Positions 23,985 through 35,518 are shown, numbered from the stretch's first letter. The stretch: DNA of 64,000 bases from Achatina immaculata (GCA_009760885.1 CM019709.1:30495713-30559712); one strand, 5' to 3'. Made by a program: numbers and translations. The notes: generated by a model not told the origin, from the sequence alone.

Positions 23985-24060
23985 ATGCATGAAGGATCGG
24001 GTACTCTGGAGAAGCATAATAGTCAAAGACAGTCGGCACGGCACATGATGATGATGATGA
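23982..24060 (+). mobile_element. L-D extreme 3' end with (ATG)n tail
   Basis: Only ~75 bases: catgaaggatcgggtactct to cagtcggcacggcac followed by (ATG)n. It is nearly identical to the ends of the L-D copies at 50838 and 59459. It lies between a foreign LINE fragment and an L-C fragment; no clear TSD. Confidence 0.85.
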
Positions 24061-24378
24061 TGTACCCTTCCAAGAGTTGTCTTCTCTCAGTTATCATGAC
24101 GTTTAATGTGTGTCCAGAATATTTAAGTTTTCTCTCTTTAATCCTCTTTACTACCCAGCCTTCTTCAATGTTATGTTTTTGTAGTATGGATATATTTGTT
24201 CTTTTTTGTGTCCATGATATTTGAAGAAACCCTCTGTAGTATTTACATTCAAAGGCATTTATGTGTTCTCAGCTGTTTTGTTAAGTATTCAGGTCTTACA
24301 GGCATATGTTGCGATGAGAAAGATGCATGCCCTTAAAAATATAATTTTTGTAGTTCGGTCTGTTCTCTCCACAAATAT
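24061..24378 (-). mobile_element. L-C 3' fragment, continued past a SINE
   Basis: Minus-strand L-C C-terminal part (matching 21505-21830), with a start near the GRPKRRW region missing. It is interrupted by the SINE at 24379-24655. The flanking word TCTCCACAAATAT is repeated after the SINE, followed by only a few L-C-like bases. Confidence 0.75.
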
Positions 24379-24655
24379 AGTAAAAAAAAAGTAAAGATAG
24401 TCCCATAGCAAATGCCGTAGGGGGTGAAGCGTTAGAGACCTCATTATGCTGGGTCATCAGCGTATGAGGTAGGGTGACCAGTTCCTTTCCTCGCTGCCTT
24501 TACTTCCCAGATTTTCTCTGGTACCCATTTTACGAGGCTAGGTCGACCTCGGGGCCGTATTGGTCGGAAAAAAAAAATCCCGCTCAGCTGGGGATTCGAA
24601 CCCTCGACCAATTGGTTGCTAGACGAGTGCTCTAACCACTACGCTAGCCGGCCCA
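24379..24655 (-). mobile_element. tRNA-derived SINE (type 2 head) with 13-bp TSD
   Basis: Second copy of the SINE at 5221-5490. TCTCCACAAATAT is repeated at 24366-24378 and 24656-24668. On the minus strand: tRNA-like head with B box GGTTCGAATCC, body with aaatgggtaccagag and gaagtaaaggcagcgagg, and a ctttactttttttt 3' end. The copies differ by scattered substitutions. Confidence 0.95.
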
Positions 24656-24684
24656 TCTCCACAAATATGGAAATCTAAAAAAAA

Positions 24685-25150
24685 AAAATTACTCCATTAC
24701 TGAAAAACAAATACATCACAACTGAAACAAACAAGACACTGTACAACACGATTGTCCTCCAACTCTATACTATCAGTGTCAAACATGGACGCTAACAGGC
24801 AATAACAAAAGAAAAATCATCAGGACAGAAATGAGATGCTCAAGGAGAATACTAAATGTGACAAGAAGAGACCAAATAAGAAATGACACCATCGGGGCAA
24901 AGGTTGGAGAAACACAAGTATTACACTATATCCATAAACATAAAGTCAAATGGTTTGGCCATGTTACACGGTTACTACCAGACAGTATGATGATGTGTGG
25001 GTAACAGAGGAAGAGGCTGCCCACGTTGGAGATGAAGAGAGGAATTTGCAGCTGCATTGCATATCCCATTATATGAAGCAAATCGTCGAGCCCAAACACG
25101 ACGTCTATTTGTTCCCTCAACAGCGAAAGGTAAGATATGGAAGGAGACAG
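24685..25150 (+). mobile_element. LINE C-terminal fragment, another family
   Basis: In shifting frames the plus strand reads TLYNTIVLQLYTISVKHG, RKIIRTEMRCSRRILNVTRR, IGAKVGETQVLHYIHKHK, VKWFGHVTRLL and GNRGRGCPRW. This is the standard LINE C-terminal order (RRIL, WFGH, RGR). It is not one of the five main families here. RT absent. Confidence 0.7.
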
Positions 25151-25331
25151 GAGAAGACAAGAGTAATCGGAGAATACATTATTGGAAGTGTACATAACGA
25201 AAGAGAGGAAGACCAAGGGGTAGATGGCTGCAAGACATCGTTGATGACCTACGAACTGATAAATCAGTAGCAGGGCATCTTGCTCACAACCGAGAGGCCT
25301 ACAACAGTGCTGTTAGGGAGGCAAAGTTCCA
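25151..25331 (+). mobile_element. L-C 3' fragment, plus strand
   Basis: Reads RKRGRPRGRWLQDIVDDL-like in broken frames, then SVAGHLAHNREAYNSAVREAKF, and stops abruptly at gcaaagttcc. An L-C fragment of opposite strand follows at once. Confidence 0.8.
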
Positions 25332-25515
25332 TTATTAGTTAGTAATGATCCAAGATAATCAAAACTCTCCACTTCTTCAAATTTGTCCTCATTGATGCAT
25401 ATTTCAACTGCCTTGTTTGTTTTGTCAGTTGTCATCAATTTAGTTTTCTTCACATTAAGATAGAGGTTGTGCTCTTCACTATTCTGAAATACTGACATAA
25501 TTACTTTTTCCATTC
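25332..25515 (-). mobile_element. L-C internal fragment, minus strand
   Basis: Matches 21896-22075: minus strand MSVFQNSEEHNLYLNVKKTK then LMTTDKTNKAVEICINEDKF and SFDYLGSLLTNNG. It joins the preceding plus-strand L-C fragment head-on, a sign of an inversion or twin-primed insertion. Confidence 0.8.
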
Positions 25516-25938
25516 AATATTTACTGAATGAAATTTTTATTTAATGTATTTTTATTCTTTCAAAGTGAAATGTTTTTAGCAGAAAATATGAACTAATTTT
25601 ACTTACTTCAGTACTGTACTTTTTTCCAATCCATATTGAATATTACAGCTGGTAAGCATTTAATTATAAAAGAAAATGATGTCGTTCATATGTGTTAAAA
25701 TTATATTCTTGACTTTCGGTATTATAATTCTTAATCTACCACATATTTCAGATATACAGTACCTCTGTCAGTACTGTGAATGTTAGTAGCAAACATATAT
25801 CAAACGTACATTAATTATTCGTTAGAATATTTATTTGTACTGTTGCTAGTCTTCTAGTAAATGTTCGTTTTAGTGTTTAAGAAGAATGGTTGTATTAATT
25901 TAGAAACTATGCACGTAACTTTTGTTAGCTATATAGAT
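25516..25938. other. A+T-rich stretch without recognised genes
   Basis: No open frame of interest. The part near 25840-25900 (cttctagtaaatgttcg, then gtttaag) weakly resembles 43340-43390, so it may be an old interspersed repeat. Confidence 0.4.
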
Positions 25939-26095
25939 CTGTCAGTCAGTCATTTGCATGTCCTTTGCGGAACTTTGACTCTTTAAAAGCTCTTCTGTAG
26001 ACCTCACAGTTGTAAGGAAGATTCCCTGCTGTTAATGGTTCGATGTGCAGATTATCAACGATGTCTTGCAGCCATCTTCTCTTTGCTCTAAAGGA
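25939..26095 (-). mobile_element. L-C 3' end fragment
   Basis: Begins with catttgcatgtcctttgcgg, the reverse complement of the L-C C-terminus and tail, and runs back to the WLQDIVD region. It is decayed and stops at about 26095. Confidence 0.75.
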
Positions 26096-26159
26096 ATATC
26101 ATTCTTACTTAACTGAAGAGGAAAAATATATCTTTATATGTGAAGAAGATGGATCATTG

Positions 26160-26790
26160 ACCCAGTCTTCTGATACTTGTAGTATTGCTGCTCCTGTGTG
26201 TCTATTCCCTAAGCTGAAACATGAATGTCTGAGTCCTAAGAGTTGTGTGATGTTGTTGGCGCGTGTTTCTGTGGTGATGTGTGTTTCTTGGATAAAGATG
26301 AAGTCTGGTTTGTGTTTGTGTACTAGGTGCACTACTTGACTGAGTTTACTTCTCAGTCCCCTAATGTTAACACTTAAAATGGAAAGTTTATCAGCCATAT
26401 TTGAAAACAAAACACAAATGAAAAATGTAAATTAGAAATGACTATAAAGACATAAAAATAAACTAACAGAAAAAAAAAAAACAAATTAGAAGTAGATTGA
26501 TACCTTGCTCCTGTACATCCAAATAGTTGAGAAAAGCACGACACAAATAAATGAAATAATCCAAAATTGAGAAATGAAAACACAAAAATCCGTCCTATAC
26601 AATGTCCCGTCGACACAGTTATCCGATCGTTTATCTTGGTACTGTGGAACCAAACACTCAAGAAAGGCACAATCAAGTACAGTTCCTAGTTCTAGAAAAT
26701 GCAACACAATAATCCGTCTGGTCGACACAGTTATATTATCCTCATACTTCCTCATCAATAGAAAAAAATAGCCTTTTTTTTTCCCTAATA
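26160..26790 (-). mobile_element. L-A 5' end fragment (5' UTR and endonuclease start)
   Basis: Nearly identical to 30677-30957 plus 31487-31793, i.e. the L-A 5' untranslated part and first ~80 codons of the endonuclease (ADKLSILSVNIRGLRSKL; FIFIQETHI). The reading ends in unrelated sequence at ~26160. It keeps the 5' end and lacks the 3' end, the opposite of normal LINE truncation. Because it lacks the L-B insert found in the neighbouring copy, it shows the uninterrupted 5' UTR. Confidence 0.85.
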
Positions 26791-26865
26791 TTTTATATGC
26801 AAATTCAGCAAGCACCAAAATCACCAAGGGCGAGTCAACCGAGCCAGGTCATTTTTTTTCTTTTT

Positions 26866-26950
26866 TTTTGTTTTTTGTTTGTGTGTTTGTTTGTTTGTTT
26901 TTTGTTTGTTTGTTTGTTTGTTTGTTTGTTTGTTTTTTTTGGCTTGTTGG
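26866..26950. repeat. (GTTT)n tract
   Basis: Runs of gtttgtttgtttg and T-rich sequence directly inside the presumed L-A poly(A) end. Frames of K, N and Q here are translations of the repeat. Confidence 0.85.
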
Positions 26951-27486
26951 TTTTTTTTCAAATCTTTCCAGACAAAAAAAACTTTCAAATAAACAATAAC
27001 GAAGCATGTACAAGTGACGTGAGTTGAGGATGATTGCCCGTGGAATGAAATAATGAGATGGTGGGCTTTACAAACCATGAGGTGATAGCATGGAGTATGA
27101 TAACGCGAATACTTTGTACATAAAACGTTACAACAAAGGTGTACAGTAATAGTATAACCACACACACACACACACTTCCTCCCACCTACTATCAGGACCC
27201 TTTCTCCCTCTCTCACTCTCTCTCACTCTCTTCGTTAACTTTCTCTCTAGTGATGTACAGTGTTTGTATTCGGCTAAGGCCTTCTCTTTCACTCACGGGG
27301 TGTACACAGAAATAAATATGCGCTCGAGTCACTCGTATTCGGGTCACCGCAGTGGAGGGTTATGGTCGGGTAAACAAAGGCACTGTTCAAGAACATGAGT
27401 TGGGAATGCCTGCCCGTGAACTGAAATATTGAAAAGGCGGGCTTGAACGAAAACATGCGGTAATCGTATGGTATGTACATCTGAAG

Positions 27487-30400
27487 TTAACATTTAAACA
27501 CAAAAGGGGGGGGGGGTGGGGTTGTGGGGGGGGGGGGTTGCCAAAAACTAGAAACTGGTTGAAAGCTGTAACAATTTTTGTTTGAAAATGTACAGGAGAA
27601 TTTCTTTTGTAAAAATTCTATTTTCAAATGTCGCCCTATTCCTACATGACCAAACAACATACCTAAACTCAGCAAGGGGATGATAGACTGTGTGTGGCTG
27701 TTTGTTTCTGTTCGAGGAATGGTGTTTAACATTATTGCTCTGTATATGTCTACTTTCTCTGCTGTTCTTGTTGCTATCTCTTGAGTCAAAAATTCTAAGG
27801 CTAAAGAAACGGTTCTGCATTGAAAGAAAATGTGTTCTTCCGTTTCTTGTGTGTTCATTCTACATAGTTTACATCTGACCAGTCTGTGGAATCTGCGAGA
27901 GATCCCTTGTGTGGTCGGTGTTATGTTGAACAATAGTCTGTATGTTATCTCTCGTGCACTTGGCGTGATTCCTTTCTTGTGTAGGTTTTGAAATGATTGT
28001 GTGTAGTCGGTGATGAAGTATTTGTATCCTCTCTTTATTCTGTCCTGTAATGGTGGCTCCTGTTTCCTGACCAGATATTTGTATATGCATGATGTTTTCA
28101 TATGTATTAAACGTTCATTTCCAGTTACACTTTGTATGCATTGTCTGTAGAAGAGCGGTATAGTCCCAAAGTGATGGGGGTGTACATTGTTTAATTTACA
28201 CAGTTTAAGAAGCCTCAGCCCAACGTAGTAGTAGGCTAGAGTGTGTTTGTGTGGCTGTTGGATGATTTGTCCTATATATTTAATCCTGAGTGCCTGGATC
28301 TTTGTTGCTATGTCTTGTAGGGAGATGCCCCCTCTATTTTTGTCTTGCATCAAGGTTTTCTGTTGGATGCTGCGTACTGTGCGTCGGAAAATACAGTCTC
28401 TAATCATTGAATTTATTTCCTTAAGTGACTGTTTAGGCAGGGGGAATATGTTTGCGGTATATATAAGCTGTGGTATGATGCAAGTGTTGACTGCGACACT
28501 TCTGCCGAATATGGTGGTGGTTCTGTATTTGTAAATTTCCAGTCTGTTTTTAATTTTTTCAATTATATTTCGCCATCTTGCTTTGATGTTATTTGAAGGC
28601 GTAGCTGTAAATAAAATTCAGTATATTTTAATGTTGTTGACTTGTATTAACGTGAAAGGGAAGTCTGTTTTGTTGGTCCATTTACCTAAACCCATTATAT
28701 GTGATTTTTGAATGTTTATTTTAGCCCCGCTGCCCTGTCCGAACTCTGCAAATATGTCTAGAATAAACCTGATAGAGGATATATTGGAGGGAAAGAAGAT
28801 TGTGTCGTCAGCATAGGCCAACGACTTCCTCTCTCCCATTCCAGGAATAAAGATTCCTTTGACTATTGTCTCTTGTCTGATTCTCTCCAGGACTGGCTCT
28901 AGAGTTAGCACATACAACAGGGGTGAGAGTGGGCAGCCCTGACGTACAGATCTGGTTAACCGTATTGGTTCACTGAGGGTATGGTTTATTAAAAGTCTGC
29001 TTTCTGGTTTGTTGTATAGAATTTGGATCCAGTATCTGATGTAGTTCCCAAGATTACATTTGGACAAGGTTTTCTGGAGGAAAGAATGGGAAACTCTGTC
29101 GAAAGCCTTCTCCTGGTCCAGCGATAAGATTGCTGACTGGCTATTCTTATCGTGAGAGTATTGGATAACATCTCTTAGGAAATGTAGATGCGTATTTATG
29201 TTTCTGTCGGTGACACTGCATTGCTGGTCCTCATGTATAAGTGTGTGCATGACGGGTTTGAGTTTCATAGTTAGGGATTTTGCTAGGATTTTGTAGTCTA
29301 CGTTGAGTAATGAGATAGGTCTGTAATTCTTTACTTGAGTTGTGTCTGCGTTGCTTTTCTTAATGAGTGTTATGTATGACTGATTGAGACTGTTGGGTAA
29401 TTCTTTTCTGTCGAAGGCTTCAATAAACACCTTGTGTAGGACAGGTCCTAGAATGTGGAAGAATTTCTGATAAAACTCGGCAGTGAGGCCATCCGGTCCT
29501 GGAGATTTGTTCTTTTGGAATGTGTCAAGCGCATTTTGTAGGTTTCCTAGCGTGAGTGGGATGTCTAATGTTTGTTTGTCTTCTTCAGAAATCTGTTTGG
29601 CGTAGTTCAAGAATTTGTTTTGTATGTCTTCTGACTGACCTTTGTCCTCAGAGTATAAATGTATATAAAAATCTTGAAAGGTTTTTCTTATTCCGATAGT
29701 GTCTGTCTGTTCCTGTACATTTATGTCTATTATTTTGCGTATTTGTCTGCTTCTTTGCACATTTTGTTCTGTTCCCAGATATTTTTTACTTAGTATTTCT
29801 TGTACGGCAGAGGCAAGTTTTGTTCTGATGAAAGCACCCTGGTAGCTGTGTTGATGGTATTTCTCTGCTTCTTCCTCTAGCACGTGTATGCGAGGACTAC
29901 TGGGATCTATCTGCTTGGTTAGTTTAATAGCATTTTCCAACATTTGTTGTTGCTGTCGTCTGTATCTGTGTATTTTTGTCGCCAAGACCTGTGTTCTCTC
30001 TCTGATAGTGCTTTTTAATACATCCCAGCATTCTATGAGGTTGGATTCAGGTAAGTCTTGAGTGTACGCGTGTAATAGTTCCGTTATGTTATCTACATAA
30101 TCTCCATTATCCAGCAAACTGTTATTAAACTTCCAGTGTGGGGAGCGTTTGTTTTTGAGTTGTGCCAAGGTTGCGTTTAAAGTGACCATGACCGCTTTAT
30201 AATCTGTGTAATTTAAGGTTGTGTATATGTGTTTGATGTCATTTATTAGAAGACCCTCTGGGACATATATTCTGTCTATTCGGGCTGATCGTCCCATGTT
30301 TATGTTAATTGTGTCAGTGTGTGTAGTTTCCCTACCATGTGGGTTCATCTTTCTGTATGTGTCTACGAGCCCGTGTTCGTCTATGATGTTGTGTAGTATG

Positions 30401-30924
30401 TCTATTTGTTCGAGTTCACGGCGTACGTCAATTGTTCCTCTCGACAGATCAAGATCGTGCATGACACAATTAAAGTCTCCAGCTATGACAATGTTTTGCC
30501 CCCTGTGGAATGATGTTAGCTTCTGTGAGAGTTTGTCATAGAAGTTAATTTGCTGGTCTCTCACAGCTGGTGCATATACATTGACTAATGTGTATTTGTT
30601 GTGGTTTGAACTTGTGTGTTTTATTTCCACTATTGCTATTCTACCTTCGCTGTCTCTGTTGTGTCCTACAATTTGCCAGTCTTCTGATACTTGTAGTATT
30701 GCTGCTCCTGTGTGTCTATTCCCTAAGCTGAAACATGAATGTCTGAGTCCTAAGAGTTGTGTGATGTTGTTGGCGCGTGTTTCTGTGGTGATGTGTGTTT
30801 CTTGGATAAAGATGAAGTCTGGTTTGTGTTTGTGTACTAGGTGCACTACTTGACTGAGTTTACTTCTCAGTTCCCTAATGTTAACACTTAAAATGGAAAG
30901 TTTATCAGCCATATTTGAAAACAA
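27487..30924 (-). pseudogene. L-A ORF2, endonuclease-RT, one in-frame stop
   Basis: One continuous frame of about 1145 codons is interrupted only by TGA at 28618-28620. Domains: AP-type endonuclease at residues 1-240 (LSVNIREL; IFIQETHI; IAGDFNCVM; TDYKAV); RT at about 450-740 (NKSPGPDGLTAEFY; KNYRPISLLNVDYKIL; LDQEKAFDRVSH; RQGCPLSPLLY; AYADDTIF, with YADD near 28805-28820); after the stop, FGRSVAVNTCIIP and a CCHC-like motif (CKLCRMN...HIFFQC). In copy 1 the stop position is a glycine codon (YGITF against Y-stop-ILF). The start chosen is the ATG before SNMADKLSIL, matching the separate copy at 26410. The final proline-rich residues come from the G run and are probably not native. Confidence 0.9.
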
Positions 30925-30957
30925 AACACAAATGAAAAATGTAAATTAGAAATGACT

Positions 30958-31486
30958 ATAAAAACATAGAATTCAAAAGTTATAAGCACAAAAACCAAGT
31001 TAAGACTATTCAACTCAAATGTAATATCCACCCTCATTTATGCATGTGAAAGCTGGAAAACAACTAAAGAAATAGAAAAGAAATTAGACTCTTTTGAAAA
31101 CAAATGCCTAAGGAAAATACTCGGCATCAAGTGGAATGAATTCAAGAACAACGCAGAGATAAGACAGATGACTGAACAACAACCAGTCTCATGGGTGATC
31201 AGGAAAAGGAGATGGACATATGTTGGTCACTTTATGAGAAGAAATGATCAGAGAATCCCAAAACAAGCTATCAAGTGGAACACAACAGGCCGAAGAAAAA
31301 GAGGCAGACCGCGTGAAACTCTGAAGAGGACATTATTAAGAGAGGCCAAGTTAACAGGCATAAAATCCTTTGATGAGGTTGAAAGACTCGCTGAAGACAG
31401 GAAAAATTGGCGAACTACTTTGCGAGCCCTATGTGACGTCTAACGGCACGGGAAGGATATAAGATATAAGATAAGATAAAAACATA
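30958..31486 (+). mobile_element. L-B 3' fragment inserted in the L-A 5' UTR, 11-bp TSD
   Basis: ATAAAAACATA is repeated at 30958-30968 and 31476-31486; the L-A fragment at 26.4 kb shows the same spot without the insert. The insert (30969-31475) reads ENKCLRKILGIKWNEFK, MTEQQPVSWVIRKRRWTYVG, GRPRETLKRTLLREAKL and WRTTLRALCDV-stop, then the L-B tail ggatataagatataagataag. 5'-truncated, open reading kept for the last ~130 codons. Confidence 0.95.
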
Positions 31487-31793
31487 AAAATAAACTAACA
31501 GAAAAAAAAAAAAACAAATTAGAAGTAGATTGATACCTTGCTCCTGTACATCCAAATAGTTGAGAAAAGCACGACACAAATAAATGAAATAATCCAAAAT
31601 TGAGAAATGAAAACACAAAAATCCGTCCTATACAATGTCCCGTCGACACAGTTATCCGATCGTTTATCTTGGTACTGTGGAACCAAACACTCAAGAAAGG
31701 CACAATCAAGTACAGTTCCTAGTTCTAGAAAATGCAACACAATAATCCGTCTGGTCGACACAGTTATATTATCCTCATACTTCCTCATCAATA

Positions 31794-32400
31794 GAAAAAA
31801 AATAGCCTTTTATTCATTTTCTTTTATTTCGTACACTTTTGTAAAACGAGTTGGCGTTGAATTTTTTTATTGTATAATATTTTTAATCAAATTGATTTTG
31901 TGAAAATATGCCTGTGTTAAAGTTTTGTCTACAACTTCATAAATCTAAAAGTTAGCAAAACACTGCTGTTAAATAAAGTTATTACGTTGCTATTTCCTTC
32001 TGTACATCTTACAGTCAGTAAGTGTTTCATACACAATTGATTTAGTCATTTGTTTGTGTCGTAAGAGAATAAACGAAACATTTCGAAGCATTACTTGCCC
32101 ATTTGCAACGACCAGGAGAGTAATATTATGTTCACTATTTGAATGAATTTTTACGTAGATTTACATTAAAAGTAGAACACATTTGTATATAAATATATAA
32201 ATATATATTTATATTGATTAATGTTGTAAGCATTCTTGTATATTGGTTACCTTCCTTTGAATGTTTCTATTAGATCGGAAATTCGCATCAGGAACAAACA
32301 TATGATTCATCACTATTTGTTATAATACTATAATAATTAATAGTAATAGCTTCGGACCTTGAAATGGTAATACACTATAACACGAGATTGTAACAGTCTA
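31794..32400. repeat. Interspersed repeat R1, copy 1
   Basis: Noncoding A+T-rich sequence starting aaaaatagccttttattca. Shared phrases with 39675-40190 and 43666-44000 include attgattttgtgaaa, aataaagttattacg, cgtaagagaataaa and gaaacattt. No coding potential, no tRNA-like head. Function and class unknown. Confidence 0.8.
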
Positions 32401-32410
32401 AATGAAAAGC

Positions 32411-32447
<37 letters not shown>
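32411..32447. repeat. (AT)n microsatellite
   Basis: Pure AT run directly at the 3' end of L-B copy A. Confidence 0.95.
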
Positions 32448-32448
<1 letters not shown>

Positions 32449-35400
32449 TATATCTTATATCCTTCCCGTGCCGTTAGACGTCACATAGGGCTCGCAAAGT
32501 AGTTCGCCAATTTTTCCTGTCTTCGGCGAGTCTTTCAACCTCAACAAAGGATTTTATGCCTGTTAACTTGGCCTCTCTTAATAATGTCCTCTTCAGAGTT
32601 TCACGCGGTCTGCCCCTTTTTCTTCGGCCTGTTGTGTTCCACTTGATAGCTTGTTTTGGGATTCTCTGATCATTTCTTCTCATCAAGTGACCAACATATG
32701 TCCATCTCCTTTTCCTGATCACCCGTGAGACTGGTTGTTGTTCAGTCATCTGTCTTATCTCTGCATTGTTCTTGAATTCATTCCACTTGATGCCGAGTAT
32801 TTTCCTTAGGCATTTGTTTTCAAAAGAGTCTAATTTCTTTTCTATTTCTTTAGTTGTTTTCCAGCTTTCGCATGCATAAATGAGGGTGGATATTACATTT
32901 GAATTGAATAGTCTTAACTTGGTTTTTGTGCTTATAACTTTTGAATTCCATATGTTCTCAAGATTCTTGAAGATTGATGCTGCTTTTGCAATTCTGATCC
33001 TAACTTCCTTTCTAGTGTCACCATCCTGGTCTATGTAGCTGCCAAGGTATGCAAATTGATTGACTTCTTCAATATCTGTCCCTTCTATGTGTATTTTTCC
33101 ATTTTGATTGATGGGAATTTTCATTATTTTTGTTTGTCCTTGTTAATTTCAAGTCCTATTTTGCTAGCCAGTGAAGATAGGCTATCTGTTTTTTCTTGCA
33201 TGGAATTCACATTATTACTGATAAGAGTTATGTCATCAGCAAAATCAAGATCTTCTAGTTGGGTCCCATGTACCCAGTCAATACCTGTGTTACCTGTGCA
33301 GCATTTTTTCATTATGAAGTCTATTGTAATCCCAAAAAGTAAAGGAGACAGTATACATCCTTGTTTCACGCCTGTTTCAATCTGGAACCATTCACTCATC
33401 CCTTCTTCTGTCTTGACTGCACAACCATATCCATTGTATAAGTCCTTAATGATGTTGACAATTTTAGATGGTATTCCATATAGACATAAAATTCTCCATA
33501 ATGAATCTCTGTGTATGCTATCAAATGCCTTTTTAAAATCTATGAAATTCAGTATTAATGGTTTCTGCTTTTCAATATGTTCTTCAAGTATTATTCTGAG
33601 AGTAAAGATCTGGTCGAGACAGCTTCTCCCTTTTCGAAATCCTGCTTGTTCTTCTCTCATTGCAGTATCCACTATATCTTTGAGTCTATTCAAAATGACC
33701 TTGCAAAATACTTTTGACACAACTGATATTAAAGTTCCTCCTCTCCAGTTGTTACAGTCAGTAAGGTTGCCCTTTTTTGGTATTTTAACAATGATTCCCT
33801 TCTTACAATTAGAAGGGACCTTTTCTTCTTTCCAAATCTTGTTAAACATTCTCTGTAGTTGTCTCATGTTGTCACTATTGATAGCTTTTAGCATCTCGGC
33901 TGTTATTTCATCTTCACCTGCAGCTTTGTTGTTAGCCATTAAATTCACTGCTGTTTCAATTTCATGCAATTTAATTTCATCTAGGTTGACATTTAGTTGT
34001 GGGGCTGGTAAGTCAGTTTCAAGGTTTAACAATTCTTTTGGGTGTGGTCGATTGAGTATTTCTTGGAAGTGTTCAGCCCATCTTTGCTTTTGGTCTTTAT
34101 TTGATGTTAATAGTGTTCCAGTTTTGCTAAGGATTGGTCTTTCTTTAGATGTAATAGTACCTGTTAGCCTCTTTTGTATGTTATATAAAGTTTTGCTGTC
34201 TCCTGTTTTTGCTGCTTTTTCTGCCTCTTTCGCCATATTGTCTATGTATTCTCTTTTATCCCTTCTAGCTGAACTTTTTACTTTCTTGTCTATGTCTTTG
34301 TATTTTGCTTTTGCCGAATCTCTTTCATGATCTGCTTTTGCATTCAACATGTTTAATTTGACTGCTCGTCTTTCATGTATATACTTCCATGTTTTATCTG
34401 ATATCCATGCTTTTCTATTTGGTTTTTCCAATCCAGCGCTTACTTTTGCTGCTGTGATTATGGCTGTGCTGTAAGAATTCCATAACTCATCTATACCTAT
34501 CTCCTCAACTTCACTGGGTGTTTTGGAATGATTGGCAAGTTCCTGATTGAAATTAATGTTAGTATTTTCTTCTTGTAGGCTGTGGCTGTTTATCTTTCTG
34601 TGTACTGATTTCTTGTGTTGACTTTTCAATTTTAGTTTTATTTTCCCTATGCACAGGTTGTGATCACTGTTGACATCTGCACCCCTATAAGCCCTTACAT
34701 CCATGAGAGATGTTCTGTATTGCTTTCTAATACAAAAATGGTCTATCTGGTTTCTAGTTCTATCATCTGGAGATATCCATGTTGTTTTATGTATCTCTTT
34801 GTGTGGGAATATTGTGCCTCCAATGACCATGCCCTCTGTTAGACATATTTCAATTAATCTTTCTCCATTCTGATTAACCATGTCAATTCCTTCTTTCCCC
34901 ATCACTTTTTCAACGTCGGTATTATCCTTCCCTACCTTAGCATTGAAGTCCCCCATAGCAATTAGGATGTCGTGTTTAGGGACTTTGTTGATGATTTGTT
35001 GTAGTTGGTGATAGAAGTCGTCTTTCACATCATCATCTGCATCATTCGTGGGTGCATAACACTGTACTATTGTCATTCTTCCGTGTCGTAGGTTGTATCG
35101 TGCTCTTATTATACGACTGTTCACTGGTTCCCATTCTACAAGGCTCTTTGCAGCTACATTTGACATAATAATGCCCACTCCGTCTCGGAATTTATTGTCA
35201 TTTCTGCCTGAATGTATAATTAACTTACCGTTTTCCGCCGATCTTTTACCTGCTTCTGGCCATCGCATTTCGCTGATGCCTAGTATGTCTAGATGGTATC
35301 TCTCCATTTCTTTGATGACCTGGGTAGTTTTTGTTGGTGCTGCCATCGTTCTCACATTCCAGAATCCAACCCTTGTCACATGTTTGGGGCCGACGAATGA

Positions 35401-35516
35401 GCTCTTCGGAGTTGGCATCCCTGATGCTCGGTTGGTTTCTCTGCGAGTTTCCGTAACGATATCTGTTTTTCCCATCTGGAGTTTCCTCTAGATAGGTCTC
35501 AGGATAAGGTTGTTAG

Positions 35517-35518
<2 letters not shown>
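32448..35518 (-). mobile_element. L-B copy A: near full-length RTE-like LINE
   Basis: The 3' end on the minus strand is ggatataagatataagat running into (AT)n at 32447. The 5' end stops at ccttatatat where another (AT)n begins at 35519. Copy B continues ~15-30 bases farther 5' (ccttatgcccaac), so copy A may be slightly truncated. The coding part has one frame break. Confidence 0.85.
32474..35475 (-). pseudogene. L-B endonuclease-RT ORF, single-base frameshift
   Basis: Frame 1 (33124-35475, 783 codons) holds an AP-type endonuclease (residues ~35-290: [36 protein letters not shown]), a long linker, and RT from ~540 (KKGIIVKIPKKGN; NNWRGGTLISVVSKVF; EEQAGFRKGRSCLDQIF; NFIDFKKAFDSIHRD; TGVKQGCILSPLLF; DLDFADDITL). 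FADD is at ~33229-33246. Frame 2 (32474-33124, 216 codons) is the C-terminus (QFAYLGSYIDQDGDTR; YACESWKTTKEIEKK; RRWTYVGHLMRR; WRTTLRALCDV). The break is in an A-rich word near 33124-33135: loss of one A explains it, since related copies suggest a DKTKIMK reading. The endonuclease type resembles craniofacial development protein 2-like RTE elements. Confidence 0.9.

Larger units (their letters stand above)
26851..31793 (-). mobile_element. L-A copy 2: near full-length L1/Tx1-like LINE
   Basis: The 3' end is probably the T run at 26851-26870, followed by (GTTT)n to 26950. The 3' untranslated part has the gatgtacagt...ccttctctttcactc segment shared with copy 1. ORF2 is 27487-30924, and the 5' untranslated part extends to ~31793, split by an L-B insertion at 30969-31475. 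Without that insert the element is about 4.4 kb. Two G runs at 27505-27540 make the exact end of the ORF doubtful. Confidence 0.85.

Noticed and set aside
33056..34330. 424-codon plus-strand open frame
   Set aside because: Antisense shadow of the L-B copy A endonuclease-RT reading; hydrophobic words come from reversed lysine- and glutamate-rich codons.
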